Both the position numbers and the translations under genes were made by a program. Below are positions 1-11,966 of a DNA stretch of 64,000 nucleotides, piece after piece; positions within the stretch are counted from its first letter, which is position 1; each line of letters begins with the position of its first letter. Location of the stretch: NCBI GenBank assembly GCA_001557505.1, contig LSAX01000008.1, forward strand, positions 2,294,001 to 2,358,000. The letters are read 5' to 3'. This stretch comes from Reticulascus tulasneorum. Its lineage: Eukaryota > Ascomycota > Sordariomycetes > Glomerellales > Reticulascaceae. The notes below the pieces were generated by a model that saw nothing but the letters and a program-made list of their open reading frames with translations, had not been told where the DNA came from and searched no databases.

Positions 1-219
1 GCCTGGACTCTGGAGATTTGCACGCCACAGAGTTCAGCTGGGCGGGTCGTCGAGCTTGGCGCAACGACCATCGTTGCTCTGTTGCGATGCATTCAGAAAA
101 ATACATATCAAATGCGACCGCCCCTCAGGAGTGGAATCGTTTTCGGATGGACTAGTCACCTATCCTAGTCAACACATCGCTCTCGTTGCCAGGCAGCCAC
201 TGATTCATCAATCCCTACA

Positions 220-1339
220 ATGCCGTCTCTGTAAGTCACCCAGTCGCGCAGCCATGCGAGCGAGCTAACTTTGGAAGACCGCTCAAGGTGCAAGTGGGCA
301 TTCGCGACCACTGGACCAAGGATGACAGCTCGGTGCAGAAAACGTTGAAGAGCTTGCAAGGCCTCCTGGGGCTCGAGGTGGACGTCAATCCAGAATGGCA
401 ACTCTTGCTGGCTGAGCTGGACAAGTTTTATCCCGAGAAGGGCGCCTTCGCTGCTGCTGTTGCGGGGATTGTCGAAACTTGGTCCAAGGGCATGATCGAG
501 CTGCTCGATGACGAGAGCAACGAAGAATGGACCGAGGCGCTGCTGGAGAAGCTGAAGTCTTCGTACTCGCGCCTGAGGCTGTTCCTCGAGGTACGCCATG
601 TGCAGGGCCAGGTCGAGCTAGACTGACAAAACTAGGTGTCGAAGGATGAACAAGCCTCGACTTCCTGGGCGGAGGATAGAGGCGGCTTCATAATCAACCT
701 TCCGAAGCGCCAGCTGTCTCACCCACCAGAGCTCTTCCCGCTCCTCAAGGGTGAGATCATCGACTGCTTCAAAGAGAAAAAGGCGATTGCCCACCATACC
801 GCTCCAGCAGATGACTGGGCCGACGTGGGAGTAGATACGAGGACCGGCAAGCTGGACGTCGTGGAGAAGTCCAGTTCCGCCCCAACGGTCGACTTCCTAC
901 CGGACCCCAATACCCTCCCTCGCCCGGACGAGCTGCTGCTGAAACCGCCATACCACCTCTCTGTGTACTCGCGCGGCCCAACCGAGGTAGAAGTCCAATG
1001 CAGTCACAGCCCCACCCTGCAGCTGCTTTCCGAGTACCTGAAGAGGTGGTGTCGCGTGAACCACCAACTAAGCACAAAGGTATGTAGATGTCACAGATCC
1101 TGGATGGTGCTAATACTAGGCAGCCGCCGACTGTGGAAATCAAACTTCACCAGTGCGCATTCGGGCTGGGCGCGATGTACGACCGGCTTACTCTCTTTGC
1201 GGAGAATCGCTACGGTGGCCATACCCTCTCCCCTATGATTGTACTTTCTGTTGTGGAGGGGGTGCTGGGCTACCAGAAGGTGTATTCGGACGGGGGGACT
1301 TGGACGTATAGGAGGGATATTGAGTTTAAGAAGCTCTGA
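220..1339 (+). CDS. Uncharacterised fungal protein, four exons
   Basis: I do not recognise this protein. Exons 220-230, 278-590, 636-1079 and 1124-1339 join in frame into 327 codons plus TGA. The first exon encodes only MPSL and part of the next codon. The donors (GTAAGT, GTACGC, GTATGT) are normal, and the last intron has a GCTAAT branch site ahead of an AGGCAG end. The product begins MPSLPLKVQVGIRD, is soluble and acidic to neutral, and shows no signal peptide, membrane segment or repeat. Its C-terminal third (YGGHTLSPMIVLSVVEGVLG) is the most hydrophobic and structured-looking part. It converges on the membrane-protein gene 248 bp downstream. The exon structure is well supported; the function is unknown. 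Confidence 0.7.
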
Positions 1340-1587
1340 GACCCGGCTTGGATGCAAGCTGGGGTTTGAATTCGACTGTAATGTACATCAAGCGAGCCAG
1401 AGTGCCATCAAGGCTCGCCATGAAACAGATTTATGAGAGCGGAAGACGACCAGTGAAAAGAAACAAATAACTAGGAATTGCCTAGAACCCTTCCTACCTG
1501 ACCCCAACCCAAAAGACGCCGATGATACATTCCGTTAGCTTCAGATATCGGGTTCGAAAGCTCCAACCCCTGCCCGAAAGAGGCGGC

Positions 1588-2581
1588 CTACCCAAACTTC
1601 GGGGGCTGGCCTGTTGGATGAGTAGGCGTCGAGTCCTCATTCAACGGGTCCAGCGGCGGAGTTGGGGACCCAACCTGGCTCAGATGCCTCGCCGCAGCCG
1701 CAGTATTAGCATCCAGTTCCGAATATCGATGCGGATTGCCATTCATCTCCTGGACCTGCACCTGTGGCCCCAGCGCATTCCCGTATAGCATCTTGAACTG
1801 CAAGAAGTCCTGCATCGAAGGCACGTGGGACGACGCCACGACTGTTGTGGGCAGGCTAGATCCCGGCATGTACGATGCTCGGTAGCGGTCGAGGTTGGCG
1901 GCGTTGTCAAGTTCAGCTTTCTCCGCGCGCTTCCGCAGGCTCTTGTTCTTTCTGGCCGTGTAGAAGATGATGCCGATTGCGATGAGCAGGACCAGGCCCA
2001 GTGCACCACCCAAGCCGGCCACCGCTGCTATGCTTTGCTTTGGTTGGGCAGTTTCGGTGACGACGGCGGTTGTGGTGATGTTTGCACCGACTATGGAGGC
2101 CTGTGTTGGCACCGTGATCGCCCATTCGGTGCCGCAGCATGTGAGGTTATTGGAACCACAGCAGAACGTCCCATCGCTCGCGCACGGGGTGAGCTCGACG
2201 CTCCCGCTGAAATTACCACCCCACTGTAGCCATTGTTAGTCATGCTAAGCTGGATGGGAGCAGGATGCAAACCTCTGGATCTGTGCAGATGTTGACACAG
2301 GCGGGACTTTTCCAGGTTGAATCCGTGCAGAATTCGCGCCGCACAATTCCCTGCCTCAGACACAGACCGCTCGTCGCGCAAAGGTCCCTGGTGGCCTCTT
2401 CGCCGTCAAGCTTACAGCAGCTGGAGAAGACACCCGATTGAGTGATTCCGAGTTTGTTGCATGGCACGTATGTCTCGTTCGGTGCGAGAGTCACCCCATC
2501 CGGCGCCCAGCATTCGACCTCAGCCCCGTAGACTCGCCATCCAAGCCAGAAGATGAGCAGTAGATTTGCTGGAGTATGCAT
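1588..2581 (-). CDS. Secreted-type single-pass membrane protein with Cys-rich ectodomain
   Basis: Two exons (2273-2581 and 1588-2223) with intron 2224-2272 (GTTTGC donor, GACTAAC branch, ACAG end) give 314 residues. The chosen ATG at 2581 opens a signal peptide of about 20 residues (MHTPANLLLIFWLGWRVYGA). An ectodomain follows with many cysteines (for example FSSCCKLDGEE, TFCCGSNNLTCCG) and N-glycosylation sequons. A transmembrane helix lies at about 165-190, followed by a basic stop-transfer stretch (ARKNKSLRKRAEK). The cytosolic tail is about 120 residues. This architecture is common among fungal Mid2/Wsc-like surface proteins, but no named domain is certain. The membrane topology is clear; a role at the cell wall or as a surface sensor is inference. 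Confidence 0.8.
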
Positions 2582-3746
2582 CGTCAAGATCGAGAATGCC
2601 GTCAAGCGCAAGCGTGGAAACTAGACAAAGCGCTAAAGAACTTGCTTCTCGCAGAGATGCGTACAGAGAGAGACGGATGGCGACAGAGCCTTACACTTGT
2701 ATCGACTGGCGGCAGCATCGTGATGTCTCCGAGACGTGATGTAAGATACGGGGAATGGCCGCATGACATGATCTTCACCATCTGCCTCGGATTGCTGACA
2801 CGGGCCCGGAGTCGTCTCCCATCTTGAAGCGGCAAAATACCGATTTACCGGCACTCGCTGACGATTTGAGCAAAGAGATAAGGTTCGCGGTGATAGTCGG
2901 GACGGCAAATGAGATGAAACATGAAGGACGGGATCGAGACTATATTAGGAGAGCCATATCAATTGCCCGTTTCCCGCGGTGACACAAGATCAATTTTTGG
3001 GGGTTGAATTATGGTACGCTTTTCTTAGTGGTGTGGAGGCACCCGGGGGAGTAGTCTTGGCCTATGATATGCGATGAGCAGAAGCGTTGCGGTTGTCCCA
3101 CTCGCGGAGTATCTACACACCGCGGGGCACAGACCATGACGACTATGTAGCCTATCCTAACCTCACTTCCCTTTACATCTGTAGCTGACTTTTGGCTTCT
3201 GATTCCGTGGTTGATTCGGATCTTGGTAGCTTGGGCTCTGCAGGGAGCAGAGGTTGATCCTTAAGATTGTGCTCGCGACTGACTTTGTATACTGCAAACA
3301 TTCCGTCGGTGCGAGCAGATGCTTGTACAAATTAAGCAGGGCGGGCCTCTCGGACCAAAGTGCTGGGTTGATGATTTACGGAGTTCAGCGTCATCCTTGC
3401 TGATAGCAGTACTGGAGAAGCACAGTTAGAATGTATGGCGCATCACGATTTTGAAACCAAGATTGCCAGCTCGTAAAGACTCCTGACGGCCGTCTGAACT
3501 CGAATCGGCATTGGCATCATGGATGAACCTGTCGACCGATAGACAATCAACTCATGCTGCTCTGTTGCTCTGCATCGAAAGGGGCTTTCTAGCCATGCTG
3601 AGGCATTGGAGACGCACAATTACCAGAGTATATTGTCGCACTCTGTCTTGACCATCGTGACCCGTACATCCATGCTCTATCCAACGGTTGACAAGCCACG
3701 CCGTGCCGTATGATCCCGGAGATCGCTTGCGAAAGCTGATTGGTAT
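2582..3746. other. Intergenic region, two minus-strand genes
   Basis: This 1.17-kb stretch holds the promoter of the membrane-protein gene ending at 1588 and the 3' end of the gene starting at 5395. I see only short overlapping shadow ORFs and no RNA gene or repeat. Confidence 0.6.
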
Positions 3747-5395
3747 TCAGGAGTATGCCAGTGACCGCAGGATATCATCCATCCTCTGCCTCTTCTGGCG
3801 ATTCACTACCATGGCGGTTTCCACTTGTTGCTCCATCGAGCTGGGCTGCCACATACCCGCGGCATCAGACGGCCTCACATGTCCAGATGCTGACCGGTAA
3901 AAAGTAAAACGTGACGTTGCAAACAACCCCCGCCTCACATACGACACGGCCGGCGCAGTGCCCACTCTCCCAGAATGGCCCAGCTGCAAGCAAGCAATCG
4001 GCCGCGAAGGGAGCACCAGCTTGCCCGACACCGCCTGTCTCTGGACTGGGATTCCAAAGTTCTTCATGTCGGCGTCCTTGATGACTTGGCCGATAAAGGC
4101 ATACAGGCAGAATGCCCACGTCTCGAACGGGAATCCCTTGCATGTCTGCGCCTCGTATGATGTGGAAGGTACATCGACGTACATAGACCGATTGCTCTTG
4201 GCCGTGTCACCAATGTGGTCGAGGAATGGCGGCGCGTCCTCGTGTGGTATGAAATCGACGATCTGGCTGGTGCTCTGGCAAAAGTTAAGAAGCCCTTCGT
4301 CGATGTTGCGGGCAATTTCGCGGAGCTTTTTAGGCTTGCTTTCTTCGACCAAGGTGAAGAGCATTACGTATCGGAGCAGGGAGTCTTGGAGCCCGTACAA
4401 GAGGTCGGCCATCTCCCAGCCGCTCTCCTTCGCCTTGTTCTTTGCGTCCGTCCAGTCCGTCCGAGAGACATTGACGTCGTAGAGCACCAGCGATGGGAAT
4501 TTCGACACGTACTGAAGAGACTGCTCCGTCGTGGACTCATCGCCCCATAACCTCAAGATTCGCAGAAGAGGGAACGGGTTGTCTTTGAGCGTCCAGCCTT
4601 TGATGAGACGGTCACTGACTTTGGGGAAGTCGGCTCTTAGCTCATCTGCAGGTTGGATGATCTCTAGAACCGCAAGATTCTTGAGGTCGGCGAGAGCCAT
4701 CAGCTCGCTGTCGTCGAACGAACAGTTGCCACCGATGTTCAGATACGAGAGGAAATCAAACGACGGCGACTCCAGCGGCTGCGTGTAATGCGCCAGCGAT
4801 TCTGTGGGCCGACAGATGTGGTGGCGGTACCGGTACATGTTGAGAGTCTTCTCATCCTTCTCCGCAAGCAGAACCTTGGATAGCACCTTCCAGGCCTGCA
4901 GACACACTCCCCTGCTGACGTTAGTTCGGATCTGAGAGACTGGGCATGACTACTCTGCTCGGATGAGTCTCTGTGAATGCCACCCGGTCCGTAACAGCGC
5001 CAGCTTCATAGCTTAGCAGCATGCGGAATGAGTCTGAAGGCGACGACGGAATCGGGATGGCATTCACTCAGCAACATCGAAAGCAGCCATACCCATTAGA
5101 TGCAAGCTGTCACCAACCTGTTTTCCAGTAGCCGCCATATCCGCCAGAGATATCTCACTGGCAGGTCCTCCCGCTGCAGATGCTCGTCGGTGAGGTCGCC
5201 AATGTTGTTGGCGATTATGTGCATGGCCATGTCGGTGAGGGACCTGGGACCATTCCGGCCCTTCCCGCTGCGGCCCTTCCATACCGGGAGATCTGTTCTG
5301 CGCGACCAGTCTCTGCCATTTTGAAATGCTGCCTCCGGCCGCGGCATGATTTGTTCCTTAAAGACCTGGCCGGTCTGAGCGTCGTATTTCGACAT
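3747..5395 (-). CDS. Uncharacterised conserved-type fungal protein; middle exon junction unresolved
   Basis: The ATG at 5395 begins MSKYDAQTGQVFKEQIMPR; the frame runs to about 5100. The long last exon starts near 4911, reads GVCLQAWKVLSKVLL and runs to the stop at 3747 (about 386 codons). An intron with donor GTAGTC, a CTAAC branch and a CAG end (about 4912-4953) joins it in frame to a short exon reading LALLRTGWHSQRLIRAE. How that exon joins the first one is ambiguous: GTTGGT, GTGACA and GTGAGA donors compete between 5090 and 5140. The centre has leucine-rich, F-box/LRR-like stretches (LPVRYLWRIWRLLE; LADLKNLAVLEI; LLRILRLWGDEST). The C-terminus is basic (NRQKRQRMDDILRSL). No enzyme motif is visible. 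An F-box/LRR adaptor role is only a guess. Confidence 0.65.
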
Positions 5396-5891
5396 GGTGG
5401 CCGTGTGTACCGAATACCCAAGGGAGACTGTGCCTATAGTATGGTACTAGCGCACACGTCTCTTTGCATTTTACGGGCCCTATAGCCTATTGGCAATTGC
5501 GGGATTGTTGTGATGGGTCAGACAGTGATGAGTACGAAGGATGGAGCGACTGCCGTGCGAGCACACAGTGTGGGTTAATTCGCACGTTATTGCTGGGTCA
5601 ATGCCGCCATCTCAGTGCTTACTGACTAATTATGCTTTTCACCACCAGGGCGCGACGTCTCGGGGACGGATGCAATCCGTGGCAAGTAATACATTTGGCG
5701 AATGGTAACTAGTTACGACGTTAAGGCAGTTTGTATTCTTACAAGCAGACGTCCGAGTTTGATAGCGCGACCAACTACAACCCGCATGGTAAGGATTCGG
5801 TGAAACCCAAGCCCATGATATCTTCATTGATTCTGGATGCTAACCCTAAACTATTCTCATGCCACAATATCAGCCGTAAACAATACACATC
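5396..5891. other. Intergenic region
   Basis: This is the promoter of the minus-strand gene starting at 5395 plus the 3' flank of the CoA-transferase gene. Nothing else is seen. Confidence 0.6.
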
Positions 5892-7550
5892 CTACAACAT
5901 CGGTTTCAGATCCTCGGCAACAGTAAACGGAGCCTCTGTCTTGCTCTTGATCTCATCCACTGTGACGCCGTCCGCAATCTCAATCAACGTCAGCCCATTT
6001 GCAAAGTCAACGTCAAAGACGCCCTATTACATGTTAGCACACTCCAAGTACCAAGCGATGCAAACTCACCAATTCCGTAATGATCCTCGACACGCAGGCC
6101 TTTCCGGTCAGAGGGAAAGCGCACTGCTTGACAATCTTGGCATTGCCCTTCTTGTCATTATGCTCCATCGTCACAACCACCTTGGTCGCGCTGGGGTTGC
6201 TGACGAGGTCCATTGCACCACCGAAGCCCTTGACCTTTCCGGGCAGCATCCAGTTCGCTAGGTCACCGGTAGCGCTGACTTGCATGGCGCCGAGGATCGT
6301 CAGGTTGATTCGGCCGCTTCGGATCATGCCGAAGCTCTCCTCGCTGCCGAACACGGAGGCGCCGGGCTTGAGGGTCACCGTCTCCTTGCCGGCGTTGATC
6401 AAGTCCGCGTCTTCCTCGCCCTTTCTCGGGTACGGACCCAGACCCAGGATACCGTTCTCGGACTGTAGCTGCACTTCGACCTCTGGACCGACGAAGCCCG
6501 GTGCCAGCATGGGCATGCCGATGCCTAGGTTGGCGTACATGCCGTTCTTGAACTCCTTCGCAGCTCTCCTGACGATCCGCTCCCTCTTGGCGGCAGTCTC
6601 ACCCGTTCCGAGCGCCTTCTTCGCATCGGCATCGTCGTCCTCCTTTTGCCAGGTGTACTTTTCGATGTTCTTCTCGGTTGTGCTTTGAATGACCCTCGTG
6701 ACGTAGATACCTGGCAGATGCACGGCTTCGGGCGCGATCTCGCCAGGCTCCACGATGTGCTCCGCTTCTACAATGGTGACTTTGGCATTCCGACCCATTG
6801 CGCCGTTGAAATTGTTGGCTGCGAGCCGGAATTGGCAGTTCCCAAGCTTGTCCGCCTTGTAGGCCTTCACGAAGGCGTAGTCGCCGTCGATGCTGTGCTC
6901 GAGGAGGTACGACTTGCCGTTGAAGACCTTGACGTCCTTCGGGTACGAGTATATGTCCGGGCTCCCGTCTGCCTTGTTCTTCAGTGGTAGTTCGCCCGTT
7001 TGCACCACCGTTCCGAAGGCTGCAGGTGTGTAGAAGGCGGGAATGCCCTTTCCACCTGACGCACATCGTTCCGCCAATGTGCCCTGTGGTGTGAGCTCCA
7101 GCTCGATCTCGCCGGTCAGGTACATCCTCTCGAAGGTCTTGTTCTCGCCGATGTAGCTTGCGACCATCTTTTTTATTTGCTTCGACTTTAGGAGCTTGCC
7201 CAGACCCGAGGTGTCCGTCCCCGCGTTGTTCGACACGGCAGTGAGCCCCGTGATCTCGGGCTTATTTATCACTTCATTAATTAGGGTATCTGGCACGCCA
7301 CAGAGCCCGAAACCGCCGCATAGGAGAGTCGAGTCCGATTTCATGTCCTTCAGTGCCTCCGCTGCCGAGGGGTAGACCTTGTTGATTTCCGCTCTTCGGG
7401 CCGTGACCGAGAATGTGCGGGCGAGGAGAGCTGTGGGCTTTCCGGCAAGTGGTTAGCCGTATTCCATAGTTCTCCAAGTGCGCTACTTACATTAGAGCCA
7501 TGACGGGTGTAGGCCCGTAATGTTCGCATATACAGTGCTGTGGAAGGCAT
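5892..7550 (-). CDS. Succinyl-CoA:3-ketoacid CoA-transferase (SCOT), mitochondrial
   Basis: Three exons (7491-7550, 6070-7437, 5892-6023) give 519 residues, the usual length of the fused alpha-beta enzyme. It moves CoA from succinyl-CoA to acetoacetate in the mitochondrion, the key step of ketone-body use. The N-terminus is an Arg/Ser/Thr-rich presequence ending near [11 protein letters not shown]. The alpha half begins [15 protein letters not shown]. The beta half carries the family core [13 protein letters not shown], whose Glu (about residue 345) is the catalytic nucleophile in characterised SCOTs, and [17 protein letters not shown]. The C-terminus is [20 protein letters not shown]. Intron 7438-7490 (GTAAGT, GCTAAC, AAAG) splits the presequence. 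Intron 6024-6069 (GTGAGT, GCTAAC, TAG) lies between ITEL and GVFD. It is divergent from UTP22. Identification is secure. Confidence 0.95.
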
Positions 7551-8473
7551 CGTGACAGTGCTACCGGGCTAATTGGATGTGGCAGCGAAGGACCGGATCA
7601 ATTGGCTTCGCAGGCACTGTTAAGCTTGTTCAGGGACAACCGACAGTTGAAGACAGGATGGATACAGTCGCGAGGCAGCCCTCGTCATTTTATTGATATA
7701 AAAACAAGCCGCTAATGGCCGTAGGCGTGCCCTGACTCCGCCCTCGGATGTATCTTCGGCAAAAGTAACGAGGCCCCATTCCCGTTGCAGCTGTCGGATA
7801 GTGACGGGGTTAAACGTTTTGTCGGCACCATGATGCGCGCTAATCTACATTGAGTAAGCAGCTCTCGTGTGTCAAGAACAGGGGTAAAGGAACCCCGCAA
7901 ACCTTGAAGATCCCCGCCTGGGGGAACACCCACGCACGCTTGCTGGAGCAGTGGAGGTAGCGGCTCTACCTAGTAGTTGAGGACAAATGCAGACAGGCTC
8001 TGAAGCGATGTCAGGAGACCATGAAGCGTTTGCATTGTTGTAGCTGTGAGCCGAGTAGGCTGCAATATCACACGGAGTGCGCATTGAAGCAGGCATGGCT
8101 GATGGTTCCAAGCGTCGACGCAAGCTTCAAGGTGAAGTCAAAGGGAGAACATCGAGAGACTCGGTGGAACAGATGATATGTCATTTGCTGTAACACGCGG
8201 CTTGCGTTGTGTTCCCAGATCTCTGCTCTGACGTGGGCAGTGTATTCCATTTAGGGCTCCTAGGCGTTGAAGATGCACTAACATAGGTACTGTTACACCG
8301 AGGACCCATGCCCCAATTCGACCTCACCGACCTAATCTTATCGCAGTCGGTCAAGGGTAAAATTTCACCCACTATCTTATCGCCCCACCACGGCTCAAAA
8401 AATTTCCCATGGCTTGAGTTGAAGCCTCGCAACATCAAACAGTCTAAGCTCCGTTCCACACGCTCAATTCAAT
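7551..8473. promoter_or_regulatory. Divergent intergenic region, SCOT / UTP22
   Basis: This 0.92-kb stretch must carry both promoters. A TATA-like GATATAAAAAC lies at about 7695 on the plus strand. No convincing coding sequence is present. Confidence 0.5.
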
Positions 8474-11400
8474 ATGGAGTCGAATCCCAAGAGGCGCAAG
8501 GTTTCGCACCCCAAGGATGGAGCCCGGGCCGGTGTCGGATCGAGAAATATAGCAACCGCCAGCCCGTTCATCCTCCAGACGGAGGAGCTGCTCAAGGAGG
8601 TCAGCCTAGACTACGGCCAGGCTCTGAAAGGCGTCGACACTCTCCTGCACACGCTGAAAGAGACAATCGATAATATCGAGGCTCAAGACCCCGTTCCTGT
8701 TTGTCTCCCAGCTCTACTCGGCCGCACCCAGCTAACATGAGGTCAGATCGCGGAAGCAACACGGAAATTTCAGAAGAGGCACCGAATTGAGATTCCTTAC
8801 CCAGACCCGGTCCCGGCTGAAGATGCACCGTACAAGCTTTCTTATGCGAAGCCCGACTCGTACAATGTCGTCGGAAGCTATGTGTCAAAGACGATGGTCA
8901 AGTCGCAGGCGAAGAGGGCGGTGGACATGATTGTGCAGATGCCGAAGTCGCTGTTCCAAGACAAAGATTACCTGAACATGAGGTACTTCTACCGAAGGGC
9001 ATACTATGTGGCGAACATTGCTGCTGGTGTGCGCAAGGCGATGGGATCTGCCGTTGATCTGGAGTTTGAGGTCTTGAACGAGAACCCGCTGCTCCCTATC
9101 CTCGTTATTCGACCGAAGCAAACGGAAGAGCCAGAAAACGGACACAACGATAAAACCAATGGAAAGAAGCAAAGCCGCCCTGAGTATGCTGTCCGAATCA
9201 TCCCTTGCGCGCCGGATGGCCTCTTCCCGAAAACGAAGCTGCTGCCCTCAGCCAATTGCAACCGCTCAGGAAGCTCGGAAGATGCAAAGGAGTCAAGCTC
9301 GCCTACGCCTTTCTACAATTCGACCCTCAAGGCCGAGGAGACTTTCGTGGCGTACCTGCGCATCTTGACCCATGCCAAGAATGAGTGCCCTGGTTTTACG
9401 GACGCATGCATTCTCGGCAGAATCTGGTTGCAGCAACGAGGACTGGGCAGCTGCGTCTCCAAGGGCGGATTCGGCCACTTCGAGTGGGCCATCATGGTGG
9501 CTCTGCTGCTACAGACGGACGGGCGGAAAGGCCAACCTGCCTTGTCCTCTTCTTTGAGCAGCACCGAGTTGTTCAAGGCTGTGATCCAGTTTCTTGCGTC
9601 GACTGATTACCTGAAGAAGCCATATGTGTTCGGAGCATACAAGCCCGGCAGTGAACCAATTCGAGAGTCTGGTCCGGTCATGTTCGATCCGACCCGAGAG
9701 CTCAACGTTTTGTACAAAATGAGTCCCTGGTCGGCCAGTTTGCTCCAGCTCCATGCGGCGACAAGCCTGGAGCTCCTCAACGACAACCTCGTGGACCAGT
9801 TCGAGCCCACATTCATAACAAAGACGGATCTGCCCCTGCAGATGTATGACTCCATCTTTGAGATTAGCAACATTAGCGGGCCAAAGCTCGCGTCCCCAGA
9901 TCGACGAGGTCCGGTCTGGGACACGAGCTCCAAGCTGTACACCATTCTCAAGAAGGCTTTCAAGACCAGAGCCAGCCTTATACATATTCAGTGCAAGGAG
10001 CAAGCATCCTGGCCCTTGAGCACACGTCGCCCATCAGACACATCCAGCATCATCGTGGGAGTCGTGTTTGACCCTGCGAATATGGGTCGTCTGATGGAGT
10101 ACGGCCCATCGGCAGAAGAGCAGAAGGAGTCGGCCAAGTTCCGCCAGTTCTGGGGAGAAAAGTCGGAGCTCAGGCGATTCAAAGACGGCAGCATACTCGA
10201 GTGTGTCGAATGGAGCAGTAAAACAGCTGCGGGTATCTGCGAAGAGATGACTCGATACATCCTACGGCTTCACCTGGGCTTAGACTCCGACGACTTCCGT
10301 TTCCACGATGCGGACTTGTCGTCGATCATATCACTGTCGCCGCTCGACCGGGAGGCATTCGACGCAGCAAGAATATCTTTCCAGACCCTGGAACACGACA
10401 TCCGCAGCTTAGAGAACATGCCGCTTTCGGTGAGGCAGCTGTCGCCAATTTCACCGGAGCTGCGGTCTTCCTCCATCCAAGCGCCGAGTCTGGGCTATCA
10501 CAAAGGCACTCTTCAGCCTATGGATGTTATGCTGTATTTTGAAGCCTCCAGCAAGTGGCCGGATAACCTGATCGCAATCCAGGAAGCCAAGATTGAATTT
10601 TTGCTTGACATCGACAGACGCCTGCGAGACGCAAAGGATGGCATCGCGACCAGCCTCGGCAGGGACAATGTGCGTCTGGATATCGAGAACCTTGTTTATC
10701 TTGACATTGTCTATGATACCGGCGCCGTGTTTCGCCTGCGGATCCATTGCGACCTGGAGGAGGTGCTGCTGGAGCGACAGGTCCAGAACAAGACGCTGGA
10801 CCCGTACGCCAGGGCAGAAGCTCACGAGGCTCTGTCGATCTTCCGATGGCTCTACACCCACCTCCCTCTTCACACGCAGACGATCTCGACCTTCTGCACC
10901 CGATTGATACCGCTATCCTCCACGATCCGCCTCGTCAAGCAGTGGTTCAACGCTCACAAGCTATCGGGCCACGTTTCGGAGGAGCTTATCGAGATGATCG
11001 TGTTGCATGTGTTCCTGCAACCGCATCCATGGAAAGCTCCGTCCAGCGTCATGACTGGGTTCCTACGGACATTGTTATTCCTTTCTAGATGGGATTGGCG
11101 CGACGAGCCGCTCATCGTCGACTTTGCAGAAGAGATCTCGGCAGACGACCGGACTGCGATCCAGAAACATCTCGAGGCGTGGAGACTGCGGGACCCAAAC
11201 ATGAACCACACCGTTTTGTTCGTCGCAACATCTCATGATCAGAGTGGACTCGCATACACTCGCTCCAGCCCCTCAAAGTTGGTCGCCACGAGAATGACCA
11301 AGCTCGCCAAGGCAGCCTGCAAGCTCGTGAAAGAGCAAGGCATTGCCCTGGAGGCGAAGCTGCTATTCCAGCCCGCCCTCCGCGACTACGACGTGCTCAT

Positions 11401-11800
11401 CCACCTGTGTACCGCTCAGGTCAAGCGCCTGCTTCGCGATTCCGCAAGCGAGTCCGGGACGAAACACTCGCAGTTCAAGAACTTGGATGAGCGGACCGGG
11501 AAAGTCCCGCTACCCCCGAGCCGACACCCCGCAGTTGTACTGCTGCAGGAGCTGAAGGCCACGTACGAGGACACCCTGATCTTCTTCCACGGATCCCCTA
11601 ATGATGCCGTGGTCGGGGCCATCTGGCAGCCGAAATTGCACAAGCAGAGCTTCAGGGTTGGGCTGCCGTACAACTTTCGGCAAGTCAAAGGCGAGGACGA
11701 GGATGGCGATGCGGTGGAGGTGAACCGGCCGGCAGTTCTCTTGGAGATTGCCAGGATTGGAGGGGACATTATTAAAAAGATTGAAGAGGTCGAGGCGTGA
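8474..11800 (+). CDS. UTP22: U3 snoRNP-associated protein UTP22 (Nrap family)
   Basis: Exons 8474-8698 and 8747-11800 (intron with GTTTGT donor, GCTAAC branch, TCAG end) give 1092 residues, close to yeast Utp22. The protein is a scaffold of the UTP-C module of the 90S pre-ribosome in the nucleolus. It tethers casein kinase 2 and Rrp7 during 18S rRNA maturation. It begins with a basic nuclear signal (MESNPKRRKVS). The Nrap nucleotidyltransferase-like/OAS1-like repeats follow: RIEIPYPDPVPAEDAPYKLS, the central FWGEKSELRRFKDGSI, and the C-terminal DTLIFFHGSPNDAVVGAIWQ and RVGLPYNFRQV, all characteristic. The polymerase-like folds are thought to be inactive. It ends 166 bp from the converging POM152 gene. 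Identification is secure. Confidence 0.95.
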
Positions 11801-11966
11801 TGGGTAGCATGTAAGGGACGATGATAATCAAGACAAAAGAATCTCATTCAAGTGCTGATGAATGCACTATTTAACCTAAATTGCCCTACACAAACGCCAT
11901 GCCATGGTATAAATGCCTATGTACACATACACAACCCCGCCGTACGTCCCACGACGCCACAGTGTC

